Positions 18,136 to 27,064 of a DNA stretch of 64,000 nt are shown here, one piece after another. The stretch covers positions 1 to 64,000 of the forward strand of contig NZ_JJMW01000021.1 of NCBI RefSeq assembly GCF_000714435.1, read 5' to 3'. Under the pieces are notes generated by a model that was not told where the DNA came from, ran no database searches, and saw only the letters and a list, made by a program, of their open reading frames with translations. Positions within the stretch are counted from its first letter, which is position 1. Each line of letters begins with the position of its first letter. Made by a program: the position numbers and the translations under genes. Origin of the DNA: Exiguobacterium alkaliphilum 12/1. GTDB taxonomy: Bacteria > Bacillota > Bacilli > Exiguobacteriales > Exiguobacteriaceae.

Positions 18136-18777
18136 ATGAATATGAGCATCTATTATACGTATCAGCATGAAGACGCTTGGAAAGTAGCATTGGAGCGAGG
18201 GTATTTACAAGGTGACCCTCGCTATGCCATGTTCAATGAAGAGGGAATCGAATTTTTCAAACCGGCCTATGACTGGATGGTTGAACAGTACGAGCAGCGA
18301 ATTGGGATTTCACTGAACGGAAACTATCCGGTTTGGTGTTAGGATAAGTTTCCTAATCTAAGCAGCGGTGGCCATATTGGACAAGGGAACAAAGGTGTTG
18401 TGTTGACAGTTGAATTACCAGATGATCAAGTATTGGCTTCAGAAATTTCATTTTGGGAGTTTGTTCCGTACAACTCTACTTTTTGCGATACAGCCGAGGC
18501 CTTTGATCATAGGGAAAATATTGATCCGGTCCATACTCGAAAGTCATGGGAAAAAATCTTTGATAAAAAATGGTGTGAGGAGATGGCGATTCATAGGTCC
18601 ATCGAAGCACCGAACTATCAATACGTGATTCATCGAGTCGAGCTACATCAAGTTCAAGCCGTCATGCCGTTCCGAGACTTGAGTGATAGTTGGTTGGATC
18701 GGATCCGAGGACTTGGGTGGCGTCTCGGCTATCGATTGGGCTTGAAGAAGTCAATTCCATTCCGGTGGCAAAGGTAG
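18136..18777 (+). pseudogene. DUF3841 family gene with an in-frame stop
   Basis: The frame reads as one DUF3841 protein of about 213 residues, except for TAG at 18340-18342 after GNYPVW-Cys. Before it: IYYTYQHEDAWKVALERGYL and YDWMVEQYEQR. After it: GVVLTVELPDDQVLASEISFWEF and HTRKSWEKIFDKKWCE, all family features. The intact paralogue at 23164 aligns throughout and has VWLSD at the stop position. It has a good SD (GGAGAAGG) and is probably a real nonsense mutant or pseudogene. DUF3841 function is unknown. Confidence 0.85.
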
Positions 18778-18792
18778 GCTTGTTACACGACA

Positions 18793-20814
18793 TCATTTTC
18801 TCCACAAAGTCTTCCATCGAGAAGGCTTTTTCTTATTCTCCAGTAAAGGTGCAAGTTGTTTCGCCATCGCATCTGCTATCTGTTTACCTGTTCTAGAAGC
18901 CGATTGATTTTCCCAAACCGTCTGAATCGAAAAACCGACAAACTGTTCAAGGAGCTCGCTATTCAACGTTAAACTGTTACCACCGCTTTGAACGAGTACA
19001 CCGCCAGGTAAAAATGTCTTGGCCTCAGTACGGTCATGGTGTGTTTTAAATGCAGACTCGTAAACAATGATTTCTTTTTCGTTTTTGGGGTTCACACAGA
19101 TGTGGTCGGCTTTTGACATGAGGGTCATTGCCCATAAGGTTTTCCCACGATGATTGACGATATCGTAATTTGAAAGGAACCCATTTTCATTCGCGTAAGT
19201 CTCTAGTTCGGGAGATAATTTAAATAGGACTTCTTTAGATAACGATAAATAGTCTTCTTTCAATCGCTCAATATCTTTTGGGGTCATTGAGTCTAGGCGT
19301 TTAGATAATTCGTTTAAAAAGAATAGTGGGAGGAGAGGATCTAGATTACTGACGAGTTGATATACGTCAAACGGTTGGTCTTTAGATTCTCGATACTTGG
19401 AATCAATCGGAATCATTAAAATGCGACGGAGAAGTTGAGGTTTTGCGAGAGCACCTGAAATATTTGACGTCGTAATTAAAATGGGGAAGATGCCGGTGCG
19501 ATCATTGGACCAAGATTTTACGTTATTCTCACCGTGTGTTGTTGTGAAGAAATTATTTGGGACTTCATCAATGATGAGCGGATTGACCCAATCAGAATGA
19601 AGGTACCCATCAATATAATCATTCGCAATTCGGGCGCTCGCTTTTTTACCTTTAGGTGGAATTTTTAACATAGAGTACGTAGGGATTGAAGCGTAGTCCA
19701 GTAACGTCGAAAAGTATTCACGGACAAGCGTCGTCTTACCAGTCTGTCCATCACCGACGATATTCATGACGACAGGAACATCTTCTTTCGGCAAGTGATT
19801 CTCTGTATAGATTTCGCGAATTCTCCAAATAAGAGGTGAGGTCAGCAAATAGAGAATCCCTGTAAACACTTGATGCCGTTCATCTCTAAATTTATTCTGT
19901 TCATAGCTTTCAATCACATCGATCATCCCGTTAGCGGAAGGTGCTACTTTTTCTCGCAGGAAATCATGCAGGTAGTCTTCGCCGATAATGAAGTCGTGCG
20001 CCTCAAAATCGAATTGCCACATGATTTGCTTATCCAGGTCATAACTGGATAACCTTTCATCGACGGCCAGGCGAACTTGTTTTCGAATTTCTTCAGGTTT
20101 CGGCTTTCTTCGTCGTCCTGTTTTTGTCAGAACGAGCGGCAAAAATGAAGGTGCTACTTTTTCTTCAAATACAGTATCGACTTTACGGGTGTGAAGTTTT
20201 TCGATTTCTGGTTTTGCTTCTTGAACGAGCGTCTCTGGCACATCGACATCGGCTAGAAAAGACTCTATTACTTCTTCAGGCCTTTCTTTGACGGAATTGA
20301 GCGAAGAAAGGTCGATATAGTCGATTGTGTCTCGTTTAATTTCGCTCCACATTTCATGCATTTGAATATAAAAAGCATCATGTTTAGAGCCTGTCCGGAT
20401 GAATAATAGCTCATGATTTCTTCCTTGTAGGGCAGATGTCGTTAGATTGGCGCTACCGGACAAAATTTTATAATGGTTATCTTTCTCCAAGATGTAAGTC
20501 TTGTGATGAATGGGGACAGCATGAGCAAGATGAATTTCAAGTCTTTCATCGAGTAGTGCATTGAACGTTTCAGATTCCAGCAATCGAACGTTTTCGACCC
20601 GATTCGTAATATCAAGGAGTTGAGTAATGAGTTGAAAAGATGTTCCGGTGAAACCGTGAATGATTTCCAGCTTTTCAAATAGTGGCATCAATTCATTGAT
20701 GAGCTGAAAAGAACTGACATACGTGATTGCGCGCAACGAAGTGAAACCTTGCATCTCTTCTTTAAAAATTGTGTCGATAAACTGATCGTTGTTCCAATCA
20801 TAATAACGAATCAA
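18793..20814 (-). CDS. Phospholipase D-like nuclease / P-loop ATPase fusion
   Basis: A 673-residue protein. An N-terminal PLD-like domain carries IHHKTYILEKD (residues 102-112) and SGSANLTTSALQGRNHE (117-133), the HKD-type nuclease pattern, present once. After a basic linker (LTKTGRRRKPKPEE), a P-loop ATPase domain has Walker A VGDGQTGKTTLV (near 350), Walker B NPLIIDEVPNNF (near 413) and a sensor-like ITTSNISGALAKPQLLRRI, resembling D5/SF3 or AAA-type plasmid and phage helicases. It starts at TTG 20814 with GGAGGTG seven bases upstream. AT-rich for this window. Probably a mobile-element or defence protein; the role is unknown. Confidence 0.72.
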   Translation of the reverse strand: MIRYYDWNNDQFIDTIFKEEMQGFTSLRAITYVSSFQLINELMPLFEKLEIIHGFTGTSFQLITQLLDITNRVENVRLLESETFNALLDERLEIHLAHAVPIHHKTYILEKDNHYKILSGSANLTTSALQGRNHELLFIRTGSKHDAFYIQMHEMWSEIKRDTIDYIDLSSLNSVKERPEEVIESFLADVDVPETLVQEAKPEIEKLHTRKVDTVFEEKVAPSFLPLVLTKTGRRRKPKPEEIRKQVRLAVDERLSSYDLDKQIMWQFDFEAHDFIIGEDYLHDFLREKVAPSANGMIDVIESYEQNKFRDERHQVFTGILYLLTSPLIWRIREIYTENHLPKEDVPVVMNIVGDGQTGKTTLVREYFSTLLDYASIPTYSMLKIPPKGKKASARIANDYIDGYLHSDWVNPLIIDEVPNNFFTTTHGENNVKSWSNDRTGIFPILITTSNISGALAKPQLLRRILMIPIDSKYRESKDQPFDVYQLVSNLDPLLPLFFLNELSKRLDSMTPKDIERLKEDYLSLSKEVLFKLSPELETYANENGFLSNYDIVNHRGKTLWAMTLMSKADHICVNPKNEKEIIVYESAFKTHHDRTEAKTFLPGGVLVQSGGNSLTLNSELLEQFVGFSIQTVWENQSASRTGKQIADAMAKQLAPLLENKKKPSRWKTLWRK

Positions 20815-20946
20815 TTTTTATCACCTCCAATCAAAGTATTCCCGAATCGATTGATTGGCATTCTAATGACTTACCGAAAACAATAAGTATGAAGACGAGA
20901 CGATTGAAAAATAGGATAATGAAGAAAAGCATGGAGAGGATGAAGG

Positions 20947-21525
20947 ATGAGCGTCATGGAAATCAATCACATCGTACGGTTTGAAGATCGCCAAGCCTTT
21001 CGAGAATGGCTTCATGAACATGCAGACGACACGGCTTATTGTTGGGTAATCCTCAGGCGCAAAACGAGCGGGGACGGTTTGTTGTATCTCGATGCCGTTG
21101 AAGAAGCGCTCTGCTTTGGTTGGATTGACGGGATTGCGAAGAAGACCGAGGCAGGTGAGTTCGCCCAACGCTTTTCGCCGAGGCGAAAGAATAGCAACTG
21201 GACCGAGCTGAACAAAGAACGCGTTCGTCGCCTTATCCGACTAGGGATGATGCAAGAGCGCGGTCTAACTGTCCTCCCTGACATGAGCGACACGTCCTTC
21301 GTCATCGACGAAGCGATTGTGAGACGCTTGAAAAGCGAGCCCGATGTATACCGTAACTTTCAAGCGTTCCCCGAACTGTATCGTCGCATTCGCATCGACA
21401 CGATTCAAAGTGTGCGCAAAGACCAGGCCTTATATGAGAAACGACTGGACAAATTGATTGAACAGACACGTGCCAATCGGTTATACGGGCAATGGAATGA
21501 CGACGGTCGTTTGCTGGAACGATAA
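20947..21525 (+). CDS. YdeI/OmpD-associated family protein
   Basis: A 192-residue cytoplasmic protein of the YdeI family. The hallmark parts are CFGWIDGIAKKT followed by FAQRFSPRRKNSNWTELNKERV (split over residues 57-98), and a helical C-terminal half with LIEQTRANRLYG. Family members have been linked to bacteriocin or peptide resistance, but the biochemical action is not known. Single gene with its own terminator; SD GGAGAGG upstream of ATG 20947. Confidence 0.85.
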   Translation: MSVMEINHIVRFEDRQAFREWLHEHADDTAYCWVILRRKTSGDGLLYLDAVEEALCFGWIDGIAKKTEAGEFAQRFSPRRKNSNWTELNKERVRRLIRLGMMQERGLTVLPDMSDTSFVIDEAIVRRLKSEPDVYRNFQAFPELYRRIRIDTIQSVRKDQALYEKRLDKLIEQTRANRLYGQWNDDGRLLER

Positions 21526-21554
21526 AAGTCACCTAGAGCTGAGGTGACTTTTTT
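21525..21554 (+). terminator. Terminator of the YdeI-family gene
   Basis: AAAGTCACCT / AGGTGACTTT perfect ten-base stem with a seven-base loop and following T-run. Confidence 0.88.
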
Positions 21555-21564
21555 AGTCCGTTAT

Positions 21565-22005
21565 TCAGTCTTTAAAGTTGGGGTCCTCTTCATACGGGTT
21601 CGCATATAAATCGATGTCGAACTCGGCACGAATCCGATGGGCGAATTGAATCGTCTCCAAATCAAACACAAGCGACGGTGTTTGACCGCCTTCCATCACA
21701 ATCACGATGATAAACCGTGCTTGCATGTCATCATACGTGTCATAGATGTCGTCTAAAATGGTTTCTCTGCCGCGAAGTTGCGCAATGATGTGTTGCAACT
21801 GATTGTTCACATCAACTGACGGCTGATAGCCTGTACTAAGTGACCATGACGTATATTCACGACGACGGGACGGGTATTTACTTTTGTCCCCGTGCTTGAA
21901 GGTTTCTGTAGGCGTGAGTCCGAGACGGTGCGTCACGTCTTCAATTGAAAAATCATCGGCGAGCAGTCGGAAAGTCACTAGGACTTCGGTTTGGGCTTGA
22001 TTCAT
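21565..22005 (-). CDS. DUF4279 domain protein
   Basis: A 146-residue protein fitting DUF4279: an N-terminal strand EVLVTFRLLADDFSIEDVTHRLGLTPTETF (split), then the characteristic GDKSKYPSRRREYTSWSLSTGY, and a C-terminal regular alpha/beta half ending with a predicted acid-rich tail. Function is unknown; relatives often occur near immunity-type proteins such as SUKH. The ATG at 22005 is preferred (GAGGG five bases upstream) over ATG 22017. Confidence 0.78.
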   Translation of the reverse strand: MNQAQTEVLVTFRLLADDFSIEDVTHRLGLTPTETFKHGDKSKYPSRRREYTSWSLSTGYQPSVDVNNQLQHIIAQLRGRETILDDIYDTYDDMQARFIIVIVMEGGQTPSLVFDLETIQFAHRIRAEFDIDLYANPYEEDPNFKD

Positions 22006-22077
22006 GTGCACCCTCATTTCTTTATATGGCAATTTGTTTGAAAATAAACGATACGATTCACGGAAAGGAAGACTGAT

Positions 22078-22548
22078 ATGACCCAACGCGAACGGTTTGA
22101 TCACTTATACGAGGCGGGGAAACGTTCCACCCGCCAAGCCCTTCTTCTTGGATTGTTCATCATCCTACTCGGCGCCATCTTTTGGTTCACGGGTGAGCGT
22201 CGACTCGCCGAACTGGTTTGGTTCGTCCTCTTCATCCCAGCCATCGGGTTCGTTAAGATATGGGCGCGGACGAAGACGTTGCTCACGTTCAACGATGCGC
22301 CTGACTATCGGCGGTTTGTCTGGTATGAATATTGGAGCGGGATGGCGGTCATCGTAATCTTTTGTCTGTTGATTGTATCGTTGCTGCTCCGTCCAGAACA
22401 AGCGAATGTTTTGCTACTCGTGGTCGCATTCAATCTGTTCGCATGGATCGCGTCTTCGAAACTTGATCACAAGCTTGCGAAGATCGACCCGGAACATGTG
22501 ACGCATAAAGCCTATGAACGTGGGAAAGTCGGCTTCTTTCCAAAATAA
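22078..22548 (+). CDS. Small four-helix membrane protein, LLTFN/IDPEHVT family
   Basis: A 156-residue member of a paralogous family that recurs throughout this window. It has a charged N-terminus (QRERFDHLYEAGKRS), two helices (about 20-40 and 44-60), the family motif ARTKTLLTFNDAPDYRRFVWYEY (split over 62-85), two more helices (about 86-103 and 108-125) and the C-terminal signature DHKLAKIDPEHVT. Both ends are predicted to be cytoplasmic. Function unknown. It stands alone, unlike the tandem copies at 27-34 kb. Confidence 0.75.
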   Translation: MTQRERFDHLYEAGKRSTRQALLLGLFIILLGAIFWFTGERRLAELVWFVLFIPAIGFVKIWARTKTLLTFNDAPDYRRFVWYEYWSGMAVIVIFCLLIVSLLLRPEQANVLLLVVAFNLFAWIASSKLDHKLAKIDPEHVTHKAYERGKVGFFPK

Positions 22549-22556
22549 AGTCGACC

Positions 22557-22586
22557 AAAAGGGAGTAGCGCGCGCTACTCCCTTTT
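22557..22586. terminator. Shared terminator
   Basis: AAAAGGGAGTAGC / GCTACTCCCTTTT stem between convergent membrane genes, with T-runs on both strands. Confidence 0.85.
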
Positions 22587-22589
22587 AGT

Positions 22590-22805
22590 TTAGTCGTGAA
22601 CGATTGTGAAGCTGTAAGCGTTCGTGAGCGGGTTGTGGATGATTAACTCATAGCTGAGTTGTTGTTCATCGGCCTTATCGACTAGTAGATTGATCTCAGA
22701 CATATGGAAGGCGCGTTGCGTGGCGAAAGTCGCGACGAGTAGCACACCGCCGAGAATCGTTGTGAGGACGAGACGTTTCGTCCAAATCGTGAGTGGTTTC
22801 GACAT
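22590..22805 (-). CDS. Small membrane protein (71 aa)
   Basis: A basic N-terminus (MSKPLTIWTKRL), one transmembrane helix (about 12-30) and an extracytoplasmic tail of 40 residues with NLLVDKADEQQLSYELIIHNP. The ATG 22805 overlaps the stop of the preceding 75-residue gene by one base (TAATG), so the pair is translationally coupled. No family recognised. Confidence 0.62.
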   Translation of the reverse strand: MSKPLTIWTKRLVLTTILGGVLLVATFATQRAFHMSEINLLVDKADEQQLSYELIIHNPLTNAYSFTIVHD

Positions 22806-23032
22806 TAAGAACGCAACTCCATCTTCTCTTCGATGCGGTCGAGACGCTCCACTAACACATCGAACTGTTGTTGCTGATGGGCCGCAGTTTGGCGCTCTAG
22901 CTCGAGTCGCGCGTCGGCCCGCTTCTCATAACGACCGATAAAGCGAACGATCAATACGATGATCGCGATGATTAACGCGAGTGGGATAATCATTGCCAAT
23001 AGACTGAATAGTAACGTGAATAGTACATTCAT
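22805..23032 (-). CDS. Small membrane protein with C-terminal coiled coil (75 aa)
   Basis: A transmembrane helix (residues 4-34, strongly Ile/Leu-rich) is followed by a charged helix with heptad spacing (RADARLELERQTAAHQQQQF and DVLVERLDRIEEKMELR), a likely coiled coil in the cytoplasm. The ATG 23032 follows AGGAGGAAAAAGA. It is coupled to the downstream 71-residue membrane protein. The architecture resembles small membrane scaffolds of the YvlB/PspB type, but no homology is claimed. Confidence 0.65.
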   Translation of the reverse strand: MNVLFTLLFSLLAMIIPLALIIAIIVLIVRFIGRYEKRADARLELERQTAAHQQQQFDVLVERLDRIEEKMELRS

Positions 23033-23163
23033 TCTTTTTCCTCCTAGTAGAAGCATTCCTCAATTAGTATACTTCCAAATTCATACAAAAAGGAAGGCGG
23101 AGAATAGATGCATCGCCTGTAATTTGGTTATGATTGATTCATTCACTAGAAAGGGGCTGACTT

Positions 23164-23697
23164 ATGGCAATCTACTATACATACCAACACGCAAGCGCTT
23201 GGAAAGCAGCGAACGAAAGAGGCTATTTATTCGGCGACCCGAACTTTGGCATCTTTCAAGACGAAAACTACGCGTATCATCGGCCCGCCTACGACTGGCT
23301 CGCGGGGCAGTATGAACAGCGAACTGGAATTTCCCTTCATGGGAATTATCCTGTCTGGTTGAGTGATGCACGGCCGGATGTAGGACGAAGCGGTTACTTG
23401 GAGCCCGGAGAGCCGGGTGTTGTGCTGACGGTTGAGTTGCCCGATGCACATGTACTTGAACTCGAGGCAGGTTATTGGAACTTTGCAATGAATCGTTGGT
23501 TTCTGACGTTTGAAGACCGAGAAGCGAAAGACGAGAAAGAGTTGAAGGAATCGTGGGAGAAGATGTTCGACCGCGACTGGTGCGAGTCGATCGTCGAGGC
23601 GTATCCGGGGACGAACACGAAGTATCACTATCTCGTCGACCGGATTGATGTCGGGCACGTGCTCGATGTAGTGACGTTTACTGAGGCTATAGGTTAA
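23164..23697 (+). CDS. DUF3841 domain protein
   Basis: A 177-residue intact DUF3841 protein, paralogue of the broken copy at 18136. Shared landmarks are IYYTYQHASAWKAANERGYL, YDWLAGQYEQRTGISLHGNYPVW, GVVLTVELPDAHVLE, and KESWEKMFDRDWCES. Function unknown; the family is cytoplasmic and occurs in Bacillota as single genes. SD AAAGGGG upstream of ATG 23164. Confidence 0.82.
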   Translation: MAIYYTYQHASAWKAANERGYLFGDPNFGIFQDENYAYHRPAYDWLAGQYEQRTGISLHGNYPVWLSDARPDVGRSGYLEPGEPGVVLTVELPDAHVLELEAGYWNFAMNRWFLTFEDREAKDEKELKESWEKMFDRDWCESIVEAYPGTNTKYHYLVDRIDVGHVLDVVTFTEAIG

Positions 23698-23782
23698 AAG
23701 CAGGGAAACCATTCATTGCAATCAAGGGGGTTCTCGTTCGGGCTATCTCATCCTCGATATAAAATTCGACATATCTAAATAG

Positions 23783-24052
23783 TCATCGCTCATTGCGTAA
23801 GATGTAGCCTGGCTTTTTGATATCCGATTCGAAATAAAACATCGGAGCAAACAATCCTGCCAATAGGTAAAGTGCACTGATAATCTCTAAGAAGAGCGAT
23901 TCTGAAATGCCATATCCAATGATGAGAATATGGACAGGGACGAAGCACAGTAAAAAGACATTGGACATGGCAGCTTCCGTTTTAATAAATCGAGATAACC
24001 CTCGCATGAACAAGATGTATGGGAATAAAAGATAATAGAAAATTCGTTTCAT
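23783..24052 (-). CDS. Small membrane protein (89 aa)
   Basis: Predicted helices at about residues 3-18, 30-47 and 53-71, then a short polar tail (ESDIKKPGYILRNER). The ATG 24052 is chosen because AAAGGACG lies eight bases upstream. More AT-rich than its neighbours. No family recognised; single gene. Confidence 0.6.
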   Translation of the reverse strand: MKRIFYYLLFPYILFMRGLSRFIKTEAAMSNVFLLCFVPVHILIIGYGISESLFLEIISALYLLAGLFAPMFYFESDIKKPGYILRNER

Positions 24053-24147
24053 GTCGTAACGTCCTTTCGCGAGCGATTCGCTCAACTCATGTATATGTAC
24101 CGTTTTCAGTATAATGGGGACACCACGTATATAAAAGGAGTATGTAC

Positions 24148-25188
24148 ATGACACAATCCATCGCCATCATCGGAGCCGGCGTGAGCGGCTTGTATGCCGC
24201 GTCGCTCCTCATCGATAAAGGCTATGACGTTACCGTTTTCGAGGCACGCGACCGCATCGGGGGACGGGTGTTAAGCCATGACGGCTTCGACCTCGGTCCG
24301 ACTTGGTATTGGCCGGATACGGAAAAGACGATGGTGCGGCTAGTCGACCAGCTCGACTTACAAGTGTTCCCCCAACATGCAACCGGCGACTTGATGCTCG
24401 AGCGTCAGTTCGGTGTCATCGAACGCCATACGCTTCCACCAGGACACGTGGTCCCATCGATGCGACTCGTCGGTGGCATGGCCAGCTTGACGACCGCGCT
24501 CGCGGCAACCTTACCGCCTCATACGATTCAACTTCAGTCGACGGTCACCTCGATGAGACAGGTCGAGCGTGGAGTCGTCATCGAGCTCGAACGAGGAGGG
24601 ACCGAAACGTTCACGCACGTCATCTTGGCCATCCCGCCTCGGCTCGTCTCACGCATCGCGTTTCAGCCGGAACTGTCTGAGACGATGAAGGCGAAGCTAG
24701 CGTCTATCCCGACTTGGATGGCCGGTCAAGCGAAAGTGCTCGCCGTCTACGATCGTCCGTTTTGGCGAGAGAATGGGCTATCCGGTCAAGGGATGAGCTG
24801 GGCCGGCGTGTTACAGGAGGTGCATGACGCCTCGCAACCGGATGGACTTGCGGCGTTATTCGGTTTTTTCCGCTTATCCGCTACCGAGCGCGCGTTGCTT
24901 GAACGGGACGAGCTGAATCGTCGCGTCATTGATCAACTCGTACGACTATTTGGGGAAGAGGCGCGCCATCCGCGAGATGTCTTATCCGTCGATTGGGCGA
25001 GTGACCGGTATACGGCAGCGGTTGAAGATACGGCACCGCTGACCGATTTTCCTATCTATGGACCGATTCCAGTAGACGCCGGTTGGGCCAAGTATTTGTC
25101 TTTCGCCGGGACGGAAACGGACTCCTTCTTCGGCGGTCATGTCGAAGGGGCGCTTCGGTCAGCCATCCGTGTCGTCGAGCCATTCTAA
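24148..25188 (+). CDS. FAD-dependent amine-oxidase-family protein
   Basis: A 346-residue flavoprotein. The N-terminus shows the FAD-binding Rossmann motif IAIIGAGVSGLYAA and EARDRIGGRVLSHDGFDLGPTW, typical of flavin amine oxidases and protoporphyrinogen or carotenoid-type oxidases. The substrate-domain motif FAGTETDSFFGGHVEGALRSA at the C-terminus is the second FAD contact of monoamine oxidase-like proteins (usually AGTE-type). The substrate is unknown. Start ATG 24148, seven bases after AAGGAG; ATG 24142 lies too close. Single gene with its own terminator. Confidence 0.85.
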   Translation: MTQSIAIIGAGVSGLYAASLLIDKGYDVTVFEARDRIGGRVLSHDGFDLGPTWYWPDTEKTMVRLVDQLDLQVFPQHATGDLMLERQFGVIERHTLPPGHVVPSMRLVGGMASLTTALAATLPPHTIQLQSTVTSMRQVERGVVIELERGGTETFTHVILAIPPRLVSRIAFQPELSETMKAKLASIPTWMAGQAKVLAVYDRPFWRENGLSGQGMSWAGVLQEVHDASQPDGLAALFGFFRLSATERALLERDELNRRVIDQLVRLFGEEARHPRDVLSVDWASDRYTAAVEDTAPLTDFPIYGPIPVDAGWAKYLSFAGTETDSFFGGHVEGALRSAIRVVEPF

Positions 25189-25191
25189 CCA

Positions 25192-25233
25192 AAAATGCGC
25201 ATCCTCCCACACGTGGGACGATACGCATTTTTT
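25192..25233. terminator. Shared terminator
   Basis: An imperfect long stem (AAATGCGcATC...CCCAC / GTGGG...GATaCGCATTT) followed by TTTT on the plus strand, between convergent flavoprotein and MarR genes. Confidence 0.75.
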
Positions 25234-25663
25234 ATTTGAACCGTTGAATCATCAACGCGAGCGAACGGTTGATCATTTTCATCTCCTCGTCCTCAAGAAC
25301 AGAGAACATCTCTTCGGCGAGCCGTTCCTCGATGGCATCGATTTGCTTCGAGTATGCATGGCCGAGCGGTCCGAGTCGGATAAAACTCTCACGCAAGTTG
25401 TCCGGATTTTTTTCCTTTTGGACGAACTCACGCTGTTCGAGTACCTTCAGCACTTGGCTGACGGCGCTTTTCGAGATGTTCATCTTCGTCGCGATCTCCG
25501 TCGTCGTCCATGTCTCTTGTCGTTTAAAAAGGAGTAGCATCTGTTCTTGCTGATAGCTGAGTTGGAACTCGTTCAAATCGGTGAAGTATTTGGTGAACAA
25601 TAAGTCGAGCTCGTCGATTTGACGATACATCTCGATGACTTGTTGTTTGCGTGTCTCGTTCAA
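25232..25663 (-). CDS. MarR family transcriptional regulator
   Basis: A 143-residue winged-helix regulator. The recognition region WTTTEIATKMNISKSAVSQVLKVLEQREFVQ and the wing DNLRESFIRLGPLG match MarR proteins. It forms an operon with the MFS gene directly upstream (15 bases between), and so likely represses that pump and itself. The start is TTG 25663, seven bases after AAAGGAG; an in-frame ATG (25681) overlaps the MFS stop and lacks an SD. A palindrome overlaps the operon promoter and is the probable operator. Confidence 0.88.
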   Translation of the reverse strand: MNETRKQQVIEMYRQIDELDLLFTKYFTDLNEFQLSYQQEQMLLLFKRQETWTTTEIATKMNISKSAVSQVLKVLEQREFVQKEKNPDNLRESFIRLGPLGHAYSKQIDAIEERLAEEMFSVLEDEEMKMINRSLALMIQRFK

Positions 25664-25677
25664 AGGTCGTTCTCCTT

Positions 25678-26883
25678 TCATCGTGTGTGACGGAACGTCT
25701 GGCTCCGTACAAATAAGAGGGCACTAAGCGCCAACCCGATTATACCAAACGTGATGAGTAACGTTTGAATCGGCACGGCGAGCGCGACGAGTACGGACAA
25801 GACGGCGAAGGCGACCGGTTCAAGACCGGACGCGGCGAGCGCCATGATGCTCATGACACGACCGATCTTGTCTTGGTCGCTATGTTCCTGCATGAGTGTG
25901 ACCGCCGGCAAGTAAACGAGCATCAACATGAAGCCGCTCAGCGCCGCCGTCAACGCGAGCATCGGAATCGATTGGGCTTGCGTATACAAGAGGAACGCGG
26001 CAATCGTCAGCAACAAGGCGCGGAAGACGAACCGACCGCGATGGACCGAACGCATCAGTAAGACGAGGAAGCTCGCGACGAACGTCCCGACGGCAAGCCC
26101 GCCCTCGATGACGCTCAAGTCAAACGCCGTACCGCCACGCTCCCCGACGAGGATTGGGATACTCATGATGAGTGGTCCCATGACGAACAGGTTGACGATG
26201 GCGATGGAGAGCGTCCCGCTCCGTAAAATCGGGGTATGAGAGACGTAGCGAATCCCTTCTTTTAAGTCGACGATGACGTGAGCCAAGGACATGACATGCG
26301 CCGCCGGGATTCGGTCTTGAATCAGGCGCGGCATGATCAACAAAGCGGCAAGGAAGATGAGTCCGGCCGCCGTCCCGAAACTGAGCCCGAACCCGCCCCA
26401 TGTCAACAAGAGTCCTGCTAAGAAGGGACCGATGACAAACATGAGCTCGAGCGAGCCTTGGAACAAGGAGTTGGCCCGTTGCAACTCGTGCTGTTTGACG
26501 AGGGACGGGATGAGGGACGAGAGGGCCGGATACGACATGCCGTCCAAAATCCCAAAGATGACGGAAATCCCGATAAGTGCCGCGACCGAGTACAGGTCGA
26601 GTAGATGGAGGCTCAAGACAGCCAACATGAGTGCGGCCTGGCCGAGGTTCGTCAAAAATAAGAGCCGACTCTTTTGGAAGCGGTCGGCGAAGACACCGCC
26701 GAACACCATCAGCACGACACGCGGAAGCGAGACGGCGGTCAAAATGATTCCGAGCAAAGCCGGTTGTTGTAACACATCGATTGTGAGCCACGACACGCTC
26801 AAGAAGAAGATGGAGAAGCCGAGCGTCAACGTCATCCCGGACAGCCAAGTGAAGACGAATCGTGGATTGTGAAGCAAATTCAT
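25678..26883 (-). CDS. MFS transporter, drug-efflux-like
   Basis: A 401-residue major facilitator with 12 predicted helices and the motif-A region GGVFADRFQKSRLLFLTNLG in the loop after helix 2. It resembles the MdtG/YfmI-type efflux group (enterobactin-exporter-like fold). The substrate is unknown. It is the first gene of the MFS-marR operon, with GAGG before ATG 26883 and a strong promoter upstream. Confidence 0.88.
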   Translation of the reverse strand: MNLLHNPRFVFTWLSGMTLTLGFSIFFLSVSWLTIDVLQQPALLGIILTAVSLPRVVLMVFGGVFADRFQKSRLLFLTNLGQAALMLAVLSLHLLDLYSVAALIGISVIFGILDGMSYPALSSLIPSLVKQHELQRANSLFQGSLELMFVIGPFLAGLLLTWGGFGLSFGTAAGLIFLAALLIMPRLIQDRIPAAHVMSLAHVIVDLKEGIRYVSHTPILRSGTLSIAIVNLFVMGPLIMSIPILVGERGGTAFDLSVIEGGLAVGTFVASFLVLLMRSVHRGRFVFRALLLTIAAFLLYTQAQSIPMLALTAALSGFMLMLVYLPAVTLMQEHSDQDKIGRVMSIMALAASGLEPVAFAVLSVLVALAVPIQTLLITFGIIGLALSALLFVRSQTFRHTR

Positions 26884-26910
26884 AATAAAACCTCATGCTT
26901 TCTTTATTAA

Positions 26911-26954
26911 AGTTAAGTTAACTAAACTATAAAACGAGATTCAACTTTAGTCAA
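26911..26954 (-). promoter_or_regulatory. Promoter of MFS-marR operon with palindromic operator
   Basis: TTGACT (26949-26954) and TATAGT (26926-26931) with a 17-base spacer on the minus strand. AGTTAAGTTAACTAAACT (26911-26928) is a near-perfect palindrome overlapping the -10 and the start point, the expected site for the co-encoded MarR regulator. Confidence 0.7.
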
Positions 26955-27064
26955 TCAACTTGCCCGGATTATAAAATTGTAAAATAACGGAACTTTTATA
27001 ACGATTCTCACGTATAGGTTGATAAAGAGGGAAACACTCGCCCAGATGAAATGAGGAATGAGAT

